Assembly: GCA_937928665.1 (NCBI GenBank)
Contig: CALFVM010000100.1
Span: 1-8,746, forward strand
Length of the DNA stretch: 8,746 bases
Direction: 5' to 3'
Source of the DNA: an uncultured Candidatus Methylacidiphilales bacterium
Lineage (GTDB): Bacteria; Verrucomicrobiota; Verrucomicrobiia; Methylacidiphilales; CALFVM01
The position numbers and the translations under genes are program-made. The notes below the pieces were generated by a model that did not search any database, was not told the origin of the DNA, and saw only the letters and a program-made list of their open reading frames with translations. Positions 1 through 6,463 of the stretch are shown here, piece after piece (the stretch's first letter is position 1; each line of letters begins with the position of its first letter).

Positions 1-243
1 CCAGTCGTAAAGGAAACAATAGGCCAATCGCCCCCCCACCAACACCCCTGCCACGATCCACACCATCAGATCACCCACCTGCTCATCCGTCAGCTCACTC
101 CAGCCCCGCTTCCGGAACGCTTTCAGCCCGAAGTAATACGCCAAAAATCCCGCCAAATACGCCAAACCGTAGTAACGAATCCCCCAGTCCTCCGAAAACC
201 GGATCAGGAACGGGCTCAAGTCATGGACATAATATTCAGGCAT
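1..243 (-). CDS. lgt: Prolipoprotein diacylglyceryl transferase, N-terminal part (cut by window edge)
   Basis: The first 81 codons are present; the rest lies beyond the left edge. Lgt moves the diacylglyceryl group of phosphatidylglycerol onto the lipobox cysteine of prolipoproteins, the first step of lipoprotein maturation, in the inner membrane. The sequence starts MPEYYVHDLSPFLIRF. It then shows the family's N-terminal hallmark IRYYGLAYLAGF (residues 22-33) in a first hydrophobic span, a basic loop KAFRKRGW, and a second span ending in GGRLAYCFLYD (70-80). This last stretch matches the conserved GGRxGYxxFY region, with Ala where Gly is usual. The ATG at 243-241 fits the usual family start. 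The TPR gene lies 45 bp upstream on the same strand, so both may share a transcript. The family call is firm; activity cannot be judged because most catalytic loops are missing. Confidence 0.9.
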   Translation of the reverse strand, partial: MPEYYVHDLSPFLIRFSEDWGIRYYGLAYLAGFLAYYFGLKAFRKRGWSELTDEQVGDLMVWIVAGVLVGGRLAYCFLYDW

Positions 244-288
244 ACCCCGAATCCTTGCCCGGCCCCTTCCCCTTGCCAAGCACCGACC

Positions 289-777
289 TCAAACGCCCTG
301 CAACGCCTGAAACGCCGGGTCGCTCCGCGCCATCTCCCGCATCCGCCCGTTGATCGCAATCGCCCGCTTCAACTCCCGCCGCGCCGTGTCCAGATTCCCC
401 AGCGTCGCCTCACACCGCGCCAGGTTGTAGTGAAACAAATCGGTCATCCGCAACGCCGAGGGCCCGTCCAACAACGTCTCCCGCGCCTCCACCCACCGTC
501 CCCGCTCCTCCAAAACCGTCGCCCGCAGGAAATAAAACTCGAACACATTCGGATACGCATCACTGCCCACCCGGGAAATCTCGATCGCCTCACTCCACCG
601 CCCGCACGCATGCAACAGACGCGCCATCAAAATCAACGTCTCCGGCCGCGCCCGCAACTTGTCCGAAAGCAGCTCAATCTCTTCCCACGCCTCGCGCACC
701 ATCCCGAGGTCGAGATACCCGTCCGCTGCCCGCAGGCACCGCCGCAACTGACGTTCAGGGTCAACCTCCCACCCCAT
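289..777 (-). CDS. Small TPR-repeat protein
   Basis: This is a 162-residue soluble protein made almost entirely of helical pairs of the tetratricopeptide type. Repeat-like units lie at about residues 11-44, 46-75, 79-106 and 113-146. Typical TPR spacing is seen in LMARLLHACGRWSEAIEIS, FYFLRATVLEERGRWVEAR and HYNLARCEATLGNLDTARR. The end, RSDPAFQALQGV, resembles the closing segment of many small bacterial TPR proteins. There is no signal peptide or membrane segment, so it is probably a cytoplasmic scaffold; its partner is unknown. The ATG at 777-775 was chosen. An in-frame TTG at 795-793 would add six residues, with an AGG only two bases ahead of it; neither start has a good ribosome site. The gene is 45 bp upstream of lgt on the same strand, and a functional link to lipoprotein processing is only a guess from position. 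Confidence 0.75.
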   Translation of the reverse strand: MGWEVDPERQLRRCLRAADGYLDLGMVREAWEEIELLSDKLRARPETLILMARLLHACGRWSEAIEISRVGSDAYPNVFEFYFLRATVLEERGRWVEARETLLDGPSALRMTDLFHYNLARCEATLGNLDTARRELKRAIAINGRMREMARSDPAFQALQGV

Positions 778-825
778 ATCTAGAATGTGATGCAAGACCT
801 ATGCCATGTCCAGAAGCCAAAATAT

Positions 826-840
826 CGAGGAAACGCCTCG
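826..840. repeat. Short perfect inverted repeat in the TPR/exbB spacer
   Basis: CGAGG and CCTCG, separated by AAACG, form a perfect 5-bp stem with a 5-base loop. It sits in the spacer between the divergent TPR and exbB genes, about 100 bp ahead of exbB. There is no T-run after it on either strand, so it is not a terminator. It could be a small operator half-site pair or chance in GC-rich DNA. Confidence 0.25.
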
Positions 841-899
841 CCTGGTTCCATGGCCACTTCTGCCTGATCGGGGCGAGCCAACCCACTGACCGTTTTTTG

Positions 900-927
900 T
901 TGCGACCCGTTCTCATCATTCTATTCT
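900..927 (+). promoter_or_regulatory. Candidate sigma70-type promoter for exbB
   Basis: TTGCGA (900-905) and TATTCT (922-927) are separated by 16 bp, with four of six consensus matches each. The likely start of transcription, near 934, is only a few bases before the exbB ATG at 940. The message would have almost no leader, which agrees with the absence of a Shine-Dalgarno site there. The match is by eye and modest. Confidence 0.35.
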
Positions 928-939
928 TTTGCCCCAAGC

Positions 940-1569
940 ATGATCCTCGAACTCTTCCTCAAAGGCGGCCCCATCATGTGGCCCATTCTCCTCCTCTCCA
1001 TCCTCACCGGAGGCGTGGTCATCGAACGGCTCTTTTTCCTCGCCGCCGAACGCCTCCGCCAGAAACCGGCCGATATCGAGAACGTCCTCGCTTTGGTTGA
1101 ACGTGGCCGACTCGATGAAGCCTCCGAACGCGGCCAGACTTCCACCGATCCCATCGCCCGCGTCCTGGCCCACGGGCTGGCCCACCGGGACGTCTCCCTC
1201 TCCAATGCCCTTGTCCAGGGAGCCGGGCGCGAACTCGACCGTTACAACCGAGGCCTGGTCGTTCTCGATACCGCCGTGACCCTCGGCCCGCTCCTCGGTC
1301 TGCTCGGCACAGTTATCGGCATGATCCAGGCCTTCGGAATCGTTGGCGGAGCCGACCTGGCCGGTCAACAGAATGCCATTACCGGAGGGATCGCTGAATC
1401 CCTCATCGCCGTCACATTCGGCCTCGGCGTTGCCATCGTCGCCATTGTCCCACTCAACTACCTCTCCGGAAAACTCGAGGCCATGCGGCGCAAGCTCGAA
1501 GACGCCACCAATCACCTCGAACTCACCATCGGCAAATCCCGAACCTCCCCTCCGACGGCCAACCCCTAA
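940..1569 (+). CDS. exbB: ExbB/TolQ/MotA-family proton channel subunit
   Basis: This 209-residue inner-membrane protein forms, with ExbD, the proton channel that powers TonB. Three membrane spans are visible: about residues 10-35 (IMWPILLLSILTGGVVIERL), 107-131 and 152-176. A cytoplasmic domain of about 70 residues lies between the first two, the standard ExbB layout. TM2 carries the family motif GPLLGLLGTVIGM (116-128), with Thr124 at the position of the pore Thr of E. coli ExbB. TM3 starts GGIAESLIAVTFGLGVAI; Glu153 matches the conserved Glu176 of E. coli. As I recall that protein, its second pore Thr (181) aligns with Val158 here, with Thr159 next to it, so the polar residue seems shifted by one. 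The ATG at 940 gives an N-terminus typical of short ExbB proteins. exbD follows after 12 bp and tonB overlaps exbD, which indicates an operon and favours ExbB over TolQ or MotA. Confidence 0.92.
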   Translation: MILELFLKGGPIMWPILLLSILTGGVVIERLFFLAAERLRQKPADIENVLALVERGRLDEASERGQTSTDPIARVLAHGLAHRDVSLSNALVQGAGRELDRYNRGLVVLDTAVTLGPLLGLLGTVIGMIQAFGIVGGADLAGQQNAITGGIAESLIAVTFGLGVAIVAIVPLNYLSGKLEAMRRKLEDATNHLELTIGKSRTSPPTANP

Positions 1570-1581
1570 AGTCGATCCGCC

Positions 1582-1998
1582 ATGCCCCAGATTCAGTCCC
1601 CCCGCCAGGGCCGCAAACCCCGCCTCGAGATCATTCCGTTCATCGACATCATGTTCTTCCTCCTGGCCACCTTTATGATGGTCTCCCTCTCCATGATCCA
1701 GAATCAGGGAATTGAACTCAACCTTCCCCGCGCCACCACTGCCATCCCCCAGGATATCCCTCCTGAAACCCTGACCATCTCGGTTGACCGCAACGGCCAA
1801 CTCTTCCGCAACCGCGAACCGACCAGCTTGCCCGCCCTTCGCCATGAATTCACCCGCCTTGGCTCAGCCTCTGCCGAACAACCTCGCATCGTTCTCCAGG
1901 GCGACTACGAAACCCATTTCGGCAAAGTCGTTGAGGTCTTCGACACCGCCCGGTCTTGCGGGCTCACCCGCCTGGTCCTTCGAACTGAGAAACCGTGA
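1582..1998 (+). CDS. exbD: ExbD/TolR-family biopolymer transport protein
   Basis: This 138-residue protein has the ExbD layout: a short basic cytoplasmic tail (RQGRKPRLE), one membrane span at about residues 18-38, and a periplasmic domain of about 95 residues. The span reads IIPFIDIMFFLLATFMM. Asp22 in PFID is the protonatable residue equivalent to Asp25 of E. coli ExbD and is the key proton carrier of the complex. The periplasmic part has the usual pattern ETLTISVDRNGQLFRN and a final beta-rich segment ending in LVLRTEKP. The start at 1582 lies 12 bp after the exbB stop, without a clear Shine-Dalgarno site. The stop overlaps the tonB GTG by 4 bp (GTGA), so translation of the two is probably coupled. 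A TolR role is less likely because the partner downstream is TonB-like and no tolA, tolB or pal is present. Confidence 0.92.
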   Translation: MPQIQSPRQGRKPRLEIIPFIDIMFFLLATFMMVSLSMIQNQGIELNLPRATTAIPQDIPPETLTISVDRNGQLFRNREPTSLPALRHEFTRLGSASAEQPRIVLQGDYETHFGKVVEVFDTARSCGLTRLVLRTEKP

Positions 1999-2684
1999 CC
2001 GCCCGTGCGCCCCTTCCCATGTGGTCCTGCCAGGTCCTCTCGGTCCTCGGCCACCTTTTGCTCATCGGAATTGGCGGGTTCTTTCTTGGCGAATCCGCCC
2101 GTTTCGGCATGGAACTCGGCACGTCCGACCCCGGGACCGGTGCCCCATCCACACTCTTCGCCGAAGTCGAAGCCGAACCTCTCCCCCTTGAATCTGATCC
2201 GGAACCAGAACCCGAGCCTGAAATCGAGATGGTGCAAATCGAGCCCGATCCCGACATAATCGAGCCTCTCCCACCCCCACCTCCCCAACCCGAACCCAGA
2301 CCTCCACGGCCCGTGCCGCCCCGCCCGGCCGCACCCGTCGCCTCAACCCAACCGGGAGGGAGTCCCGGAACCCCTGGCTCCGGTCCCGCCGGTGTCCGGA
2401 CAGCCTCACGGGCCGATTACCTCCGGAATCCACCCCCGCCTTATCCGCCCGATGCCAAACGACGCCAAGAACAAGGCACCGTCACGCTCCTCGTTGAGGT
2501 CAACGCCGATGGCCGGGCCGCCCAGGTCACCATTCGAACCAGTTCGGGACCTCCCCTTCTTGAGTCTTCCGCCCGCTCCGCCGTCGCCCAATGGCGCTTT
2601 CAACCCGCCACCGTCGGCGGTATTCGCGTCAGCTCCCAGGTGATTGTTCCAATCCGCTTTGAGCTAGACAGCCCGCGTCGATAG
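1995..2684 (+). CDS. tonB: TonB-family energy transducer
   Basis: This 229-residue protein carries proton-motive energy from ExbB-ExbD across the periplasm to outer-membrane receptors. A single N-terminal membrane anchor lies at about residues 11-31. It contains S16 and H20 with the SxxxH spacing known to be functional in the E. coli TonB anchor. Residues 60-117 are a Pro-rich spacer whose first half is acidic (Glu-Pro and Asp-Pro repeats) and whose second half is basic (Arg-Pro). A Gly/Ser/Pro stretch follows at about 117-134. The C-terminal TonB domain covers about 145-225, with PPPPYPPDAKRRQEQGTV, VEVNADGRAAQVTI, and SARSAVAQWRFQPA near its end. The start is a GTG overlapping the exbD stop. 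The last 21 bp overlap the end of the convergent prenyl synthase gene. No receptor gene is visible nearby, so its cargo is unknown. Confidence 0.93.
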   Translation: MTARAPLPMWSCQVLSVLGHLLLIGIGGFFLGESARFGMELGTSDPGTGAPSTLFAEVEAEPLPLESDPEPEPEPEIEMVQIEPDPDIIEPLPPPPPQPEPRPPRPVPPRPAAPVASTQPGGSPGTPGSGPAGVRTASRADYLRNPPPPYPPDAKRRQEQGTVTLLVEVNADGRAAQVTIRTSSGPPLLESSARSAVAQWRFQPATVGGIRVSSQVIVPIRFELDSPRR

Positions 2685-3758
2685 TGCCGTGAACCGGGAC
2701 CGGACTGCCCTGAAGACCTCGGCCAAACCGAGCTGCTGCGCCTCCGTCCACGCCTCATCCGCCACGGCCGATTCCGCCTTGCTGAAAAGTTCCAAACTCC
2801 GGTTCCTCAACCGCGAGACCGCGTCCGCTTTCCGCACCAAGCCCTGAATTTTCAAAATTGTGCTCTCCGTCCGCGTCGGCGCACTCAAACACATCTGCAA
2901 AAACGTCCGGTCCACCTCGTCGAGGTGTTCATACGCTTCCAACATCAGGAATGTCTTTTTCCCCTCCAACAAATCCGCCGACGAAGAAAGATCCCCCGAA
3001 ACAAACCGGGCAAACTCCTGCAAATCATTATCGATCTGAAAAGCTAAGCCAAGCGGTTCGGTGACCCTTCGCAACGCCTCCACCTGAGCTTTGCCCACCC
3101 CCGCCAACATCGCTCCCATTACGCACGGAGCTTCAAACGTGTACCGCGTTGTTTTCAAGTAATACATTTTGGCCACGTCCTCTGCCGACACCCGCGTGAT
3201 ATCCCGCACTCCCATCAGCACGTCAAAAATCTCCCCACCCCCCGTGTCTGCCGCATAGGCCAGGAACTGGCTGACCATCTCATTGCGCACCACCGGCTCC
3301 ACATCCGCCTCATGCAGCGTCTTGACCGCCAGCGCAAAGACCATGTCTCCCACCACAATCGCTACATTCCGACCCGTCCGCTCCGCCGCCGATAATACAC
3401 TCAAACGACGCTCCGCCAGTTTGTGAAACGTCGGCAAACCCCGCCGCGTTTCCGACCGATCAATGACATCGTCGTGAATCAAAATAAACGAATGCAGAAG
3501 CTCCAACGCCACCGCGCAATCCAGCAAACCCTCGTCATTCTCCGGCTTCTCTCCCCCCAAAGCCCGATGCGTCAGCAAAAATAACAGCGGCCGAATCCGT
3601 TTCCCTTTCCGCCCGACAAATTCGCACAAATCATAAAAAATCGGCTCCAGCATCTCCCCGTACCGAAACGAGGCCTGGTGCTGCGCGAAAAACCGCTGCA
3701 AATGATTCTCGAACGCCGCTTGGAGCGTTTCCGGTTTAGGCAGGCCGCGCATCAACAT
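2664..3758 (-). CDS. Polyprenyl (isoprenyl) diphosphate synthase with an altered second Asp-rich motif
   Basis: This 364-residue trans-prenyltransferase would condense isopentenyl diphosphate with an allylic diphosphate in the cytoplasm. Visible marks are KGKRIRPLL (51-59), LLHSFILIHDDVID (87-100) with the first motif DDxxD at Asp96, Asp97 and Asp100, RSETRRGLPTFHK (101-113), GGGEIFDV (173-180), Lys202 in LKTTRYTFEAP, and EGKKTFLML (265-273). The second motif, normally DDxxD after FQI, reads FQIDNDLQEF (240-249), which aligns as NDxxE. Only the middle Asp245 is kept exactly. Phe91, five residues before the first motif, and the lack of an insertion in that motif would by known rules point to a short product near C20. 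That is a prediction, and the altered motif makes it less certain. The length is slightly above the usual 300-350. The ATG at 3758-3756 opens M-L-M, so 3752 is an alternative. The regulator gene lies 65 bp upstream on the same strand. The tail overlaps tonB by 21 bp, convergently. Confidence 0.85.
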   Translation of the reverse strand: MLMRGLPKPETLQAAFENHLQRFFAQHQASFRYGEMLEPIFYDLCEFVGRKGKRIRPLLFLLTHRALGGEKPENDEGLLDCAVALELLHSFILIHDDVIDRSETRRGLPTFHKLAERRLSVLSAAERTGRNVAIVVGDMVFALAVKTLHEADVEPVVRNEMVSQFLAYAADTGGGEIFDVLMGVRDITRVSAEDVAKMYYLKTTRYTFEAPCVMGAMLAGVGKAQVEALRRVTEPLGLAFQIDNDLQEFARFVSGDLSSSADLLEGKKTFLMLEAYEHLDEVDRTFLQMCLSAPTRTESTILKIQGLVRKADAVSRLRNRSLELFSKAESAVADEAWTEAQQLGLAEVFRAVRSRFTALSTRAV

Positions 3759-3823
3759 TCCGGAAGCTAACCGTTATCCCACCCGATTGCAAACCAGCCC
3801 CCGCCTAAAAATCTCTCTCGCGG

Positions 3824-4669
3824 TCAGAATCTCCAACCCGCAGGCTTGACCACCCAATCCGTTTCACGCCGATACCGCAACGGCGTCACCCCCATGGTCT
3901 CCCGGAACAACCGGTGAAAATAACTCGGACTCTCAAATCCACACTCAAGGCAAACCTCCAACACAGACTGCCGCGTCGTCCTCAAAAGAAACGCCGCCCG
4001 CCTGATCCGCGCCGCCGCAATCCACCCGGTCGGCGTCATCGCGAGATACTTCCGAAACACCCGGTTGACATGCTCGCGCGATCGCCCGCACAGCCGCACC
4101 AAGGCCGGCAACCCCACGCGCAAAACTTCCGGATCGTCCGCCATCAGCAGTGCCTCATGCAGCCACTCCGGATAAGGCACACCTACCGGGCGACTCAAAT
4201 CCCTCGTCACCGACCGCACCAGCCCGGCCAAGAAATAGATCGCGTCTGCCTCATCATGCGGCCCTTCCGCCGCCTCCAAAGCCAGACGCCGCAGCCGCAC
4301 TGCCAGGGACACCGGAAGTTTCTTTGAGCGAATGTCGCCATCATCCCAGAGCAATCCCAGTCCCGGCAGGCTTCGTCTCGCCAGCCTGAACACCGGTGCC
4401 GCGATCGCCACATTCAAAAACTCCAACCCCTCCCCCCGCCGGGCGGTCACCGCATGCACATGCGCTGGACAAACAAAATAAACCTCGTTCGGCCCCACCT
4501 CCTCCGCCCCATGCGGACGCACATGCTGCCCCGATCCCGTCTGTATCAGAAAACACTCATAAAAATCGTGCCCGTGCAACCCTGGTGTCCTCTGCCAGGC
4601 TGTGGAAATGGAGGCCACATGAAGATGCTCCCCGCGCGGGCTGATGTCGCGCCAATGCAAAACTCGCAT
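3824..4669 (-). CDS. AraC-family regulator with N-terminal cupin domain
   Basis: This 281-residue transcription factor has an N-terminal cupin-type sensor (about 15-95) with HGHDFYECFLIQTGSG (32-47) and NEVYFVCPAHVHAV, where His32, His34, His70 and His72 could line a ligand or metal pocket. The C-terminal double helix-turn-helix spans about 185-268. The second half carries the AraC signature: SVLEVCLECGFESPSYFHRL (235-254), then FRETMGVTPLRYRRE (255-269). ATG at 4669-4667 was chosen because it begins just before recognisable cupin sequence; the open frame runs on to 4780, but that extension is Gly/Arg-rich with no family likeness. A GTG at 4618-4616 with GGGGAG nine bases ahead is a second candidate, and it would fit the promoter described below better. 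The gene diverges from the dioxygenase-isomerase pair, the classic position for a local activator. The inducer is unknown, though its cupin resembles sugar-sensing members of the family. Confidence 0.88.
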   Translation of the reverse strand: MRVLHWRDISPRGEHLHVASISTAWQRTPGLHGHDFYECFLIQTGSGQHVRPHGAEEVGPNEVYFVCPAHVHAVTARRGEGLEFLNVAIAAPVFRLARRSLPGLGLLWDDGDIRSKKLPVSLAVRLRRLALEAAEGPHDEADAIYFLAGLVRSVTRDLSRPVGVPYPEWLHEALLMADDPEVLRVGLPALVRLCGRSREHVNRVFRKYLAMTPTGWIAAARIRRAAFLLRTTRQSVLEVCLECGFESPSYFHRLFRETMGVTPLRYRRETDWVVKPAGWRF

Positions 4670-4670
4670 G

Positions 4671-4699
4671 AATATCACTGTAGAGCATTTTTGTGTCAA
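4671..4699 (-). promoter_or_regulatory. Candidate sigma70-type promoter reading into the AraC gene
   Basis: On the minus strand, TTGACA (4699-4694) is a perfect -35 box. GATATT (4676-4671) lies 17 bp downstream with four of six matches to the -10 consensus. It falls in the short spacer between the AraC and PhyH genes, where a shared control region is expected. Transcription would start near 4664, a few bases inside the frame from ATG 4669, so either the GTG at 4618 is the true start or this promoter is not used. I saw no equally good plus-strand promoter for PhyH, as would be expected if PhyH needs an activator. Confidence 0.4.
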
Positions 4700-4745
4700 C
4701 GCGATGGAGGATTTCTCCCCTCCCATCCTCCACCCTGTTCCCCTC

Positions 4746-5594
4746 ATGACACCCCTCGACCCAACGCCAATCCACCCCACCCGCCCACGACCGCCCCGCC
4801 TCTCCCCGCACGAGGTCGATCACTATCGGAAGGAAGGCTATGTCATCCCCCGCGGACCCGTTTTCCCGGCGGAAACCTTCCAGGCGCTCCTCGATCACTT
4901 TGAGCGAAAACTCGCTGCCTGGCCGAAAGATCAGCGGCCCGAAGCCATGGATACGCCCCACTTCGGTGATCCAAAGCTCAACGAGTGGGCGCTGGCACCC
5001 GAGGTTGTCGACTTGGTCGAACCCATCCTCGGCCCCGATATCCTCCTCTTCTCCACCCACTTCATCTGCAAACCCAAAGGCGATGGACGCCGCGTCCCCT
5101 GGCACGAGGACAGTGCCTACTGGCGTAAACTGCTCGACCCCATGGAAGTCGCCACCGTCTGGCTCGCCCTCGATCCCTCCACCACCGTCAACGGCTGCAT
5201 GTACGTCATCCCCCGCAGCCACAACACCGGCAAAATGGGCTTCTCCGACTACGAAAAAGTCGATGTCACCAAGAGCGTGTTTGAAACCGAAATCGTCAAG
5301 GCCGACCGCCGTGACGAACTCGCCGTACCCTGCGAGCTTCAGCCCAATCACTGCTCGTTGCACGATGCCCGCACCCAGCACGGCAGCCCGCCCAATACCT
5401 CCCACATCCGCCGCTGCGGCTGGACCCTCCGCTTCATCCCCGCCACCACCCGTCTCAACCCCGACTACGCCGACCGCCAACTGATCTACCTCGCCCGGGG
5501 ACGCAACCTCCTCAACCAAAACCTCGCCGATCCCAGCCGCGACTACTCCCATGTCATCGAGGAACGCAAACGTCAGGGATTCAAAGCGCACTGA
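4746..5594 (+). CDS. PhyH-family Fe(II)/2-oxoglutarate dioxygenase
   Basis: This 282-residue soluble enzyme belongs to the phytanoyl-CoA dioxygenase family, which hydroxylates small molecules using Fe(II), O2 and 2-oxoglutarate. The iron site is clear: His120 and Asp122 in PWHEDSAYW, and a distal His212 in QHGSPPNTS, followed by Arg222/Arg223 of HIRRCGWTLRFIP as candidate 2-oxoglutarate anchors. Because Asp122 is present, it should be a hydroxylase rather than one of the family's halogenases, which lack this Asp. The N-terminal LSPHEVDHYRKEGYVIPRG (19-37) and NGCMYVIPRSHNTG (149-162) are also typical. The start at ATG 4746 was chosen because family similarity begins near residue 18. ATG 4704 and ATG 4644 are in frame upstream, but 4644 would overlap the regulator; none has a good ribosome site. 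The isomerase follows after 35 bp, probably co-transcribed. The substrate is unknown; many bacterial members do not act on phytanoyl-CoA. Confidence 0.9.
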   Translation: MTPLDPTPIHPTRPRPPRLSPHEVDHYRKEGYVIPRGPVFPAETFQALLDHFERKLAAWPKDQRPEAMDTPHFGDPKLNEWALAPEVVDLVEPILGPDILLFSTHFICKPKGDGRRVPWHEDSAYWRKLLDPMEVATVWLALDPSTTVNGCMYVIPRSHNTGKMGFSDYEKVDVTKSVFETEIVKADRRDELAVPCELQPNHCSLHDARTQHGSPPNTSHIRRCGWTLRFIPATTRLNPDYADRQLIYLARGRNLLNQNLADPSRDYSHVIEERKRQGFKAH

Positions 5595-5629
5595 GCCCCC
5601 CAGCCGGGACCCGTCAACTGGCCCGAGCG

Positions 5630-6463
5630 ATGCAACTTCTCTTCGGCAAATCCAAGTGGGAAATGGGGGAAACCCCGCTCGATCCCTTTCTCCAAAGAGC
5701 CGTCGCCGATGGGTTCGACGCGGTTGAGGTGTTTATTCCCGGCCTCGCCGAGACACCCGAGGTCGCCGCCGCCATGATTCGAGACAACGGACTGGAGCTC
5801 ATCGCCCAGATCACCACCGAGGGGCGGACTCCATCCGATCACCTGGATTGCCTCCGCTCCCGCTTTACCCTGGCCGCTCGAACCAGCCCCCGCTTCATCA
5901 ATAGCCACACCGGTCGCGATCACTTCGCCTTTGCCGACAATGTGCACGTTTTCGAGGAGGCCACCCGCCTCTCCCACCAAACAGGCATTCCCATCACCCA
6001 CGAAACCCACCGCGGCCGCCCCCTCTTTGCCGCCCACGAAACCCTTCGTTACCTCGAAGCCGTTCCGGATCTTCGCCTCAACGCCGATTTCTCCCACTGG
6101 TTCTGTGTTCACGAAAGCGACCTCTCCGATCAACCCCATAACGTGGCCATCGCCATCGACCGCTCCCACTACATTCATGCCCGCGTCGGCTTCGAGGAAG
6201 GCCCGCAGGTCGGCGATCCTCTCGCCCCATGGATCCGCCCCACCCTCGACCGCTTTCTTTCTCTCTGGCGCAGAATCCTCGCCGCACGACGGGCCGAAGG
6301 CTGGACCTCCTTCCTCATCACCCCGGAGTTCGGCCCGCCCCCCTACCTGCCCTGCCACCCGCAAACCGGCCAACCCCTCGGCGATGCTTGGGAAATTAAC
6401 CAAGGGTTCCACCAATTCCTTAAACAAACCCTCGCTTCAGCCCCATGTCAAAACCCTGACTGA
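5630..6463 (+). CDS. Sugar phosphate isomerase/epimerase-like TIM-barrel protein
   Basis: This 277-residue protein belongs to the xylose-isomerase-like TIM-barrel (AP endonuclease 2) superfamily, whose members isomerise or epimerise sugars and polyols at a divalent metal. The four expected metal ligands can be placed at barrel strand ends: Glu125 in THETHRGR, Asp153 in LNADFSHW, His183 in HARVG, and Glu233 in TPEFGP. Earlier strands are seen in DGFDAVEVFIP (28-37), LELIAQITTEG (55-65) and RFINSHTGRDHF (88-99). Arg185 and the His residues near Glu125 would face the substrate. No signal peptide is visible, so it is cytoplasmic. It follows the PhyH gene by 35 bp on the same strand, suggesting one pathway, perhaps oxidation and rearrangement of a sugar or polyol. 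The last seven residues or so (APCQNPD) run into the activase-like remnant downstream and may be a replaced tail. The reaction cannot be assigned from sequence alone. Confidence 0.87.
   Translation: MQLLFGKSKWEMGETPLDPFLQRAVADGFDAVEVFIPGLAETPEVAAAMIRDNGLELIAQITTEGRTPSDHLDCLRSRFTLAARTSPRFINSHTGRDHFAFADNVHVFEEATRLSHQTGIPITHETHRGRPLFAAHETLRYLEAVPDLRLNADFSHWFCVHESDLSDQPHNVAIAIDRSHYIHARVGFEEGPQVGDPLAPWIRPTLDRFLSLWRRILAARRAEGWTSFLITPEFGPPPYLPCHPQTGQPLGDAWEINQGFHQFLKQTLASAPCQNPD

Noticed and set aside
223..783. Plus-strand open frame of 186 codons opposite the TPR gene.
   Set aside because: Translation is dominated by Pro, Arg, His and Gln, typical of a wrong-strand reading; the minus strand gives a clear TPR pattern.
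801..1100. Possible small plus-strand gene ahead of and into exbB.
   Set aside because: It overlaps exbB in another frame, has a Pro/Arg/His-rich end and no ribosome site.
916..1845. A 309-codon minus-strand open frame opposite exbB and exbD.
   Set aside because: Low-complexity, Gly/Glu/Asp-rich translation without family likeness; it mirrors the C-ending codons of exbB-exbD on the other strand.
4557..5591. Long minus-strand open frame opposite the PhyH gene (344 codons).
   Set aside because: Same mirror effect; the PhyH frame has clear motifs, while this translation is Gly/Val/Glu-rich and unrecognisable.
5573..6427. Minus-strand open frame opposite the isomerase gene (284 codons).
   Set aside because: Antisense shadow of a gene with identifiable metal ligands; no motif of its own.
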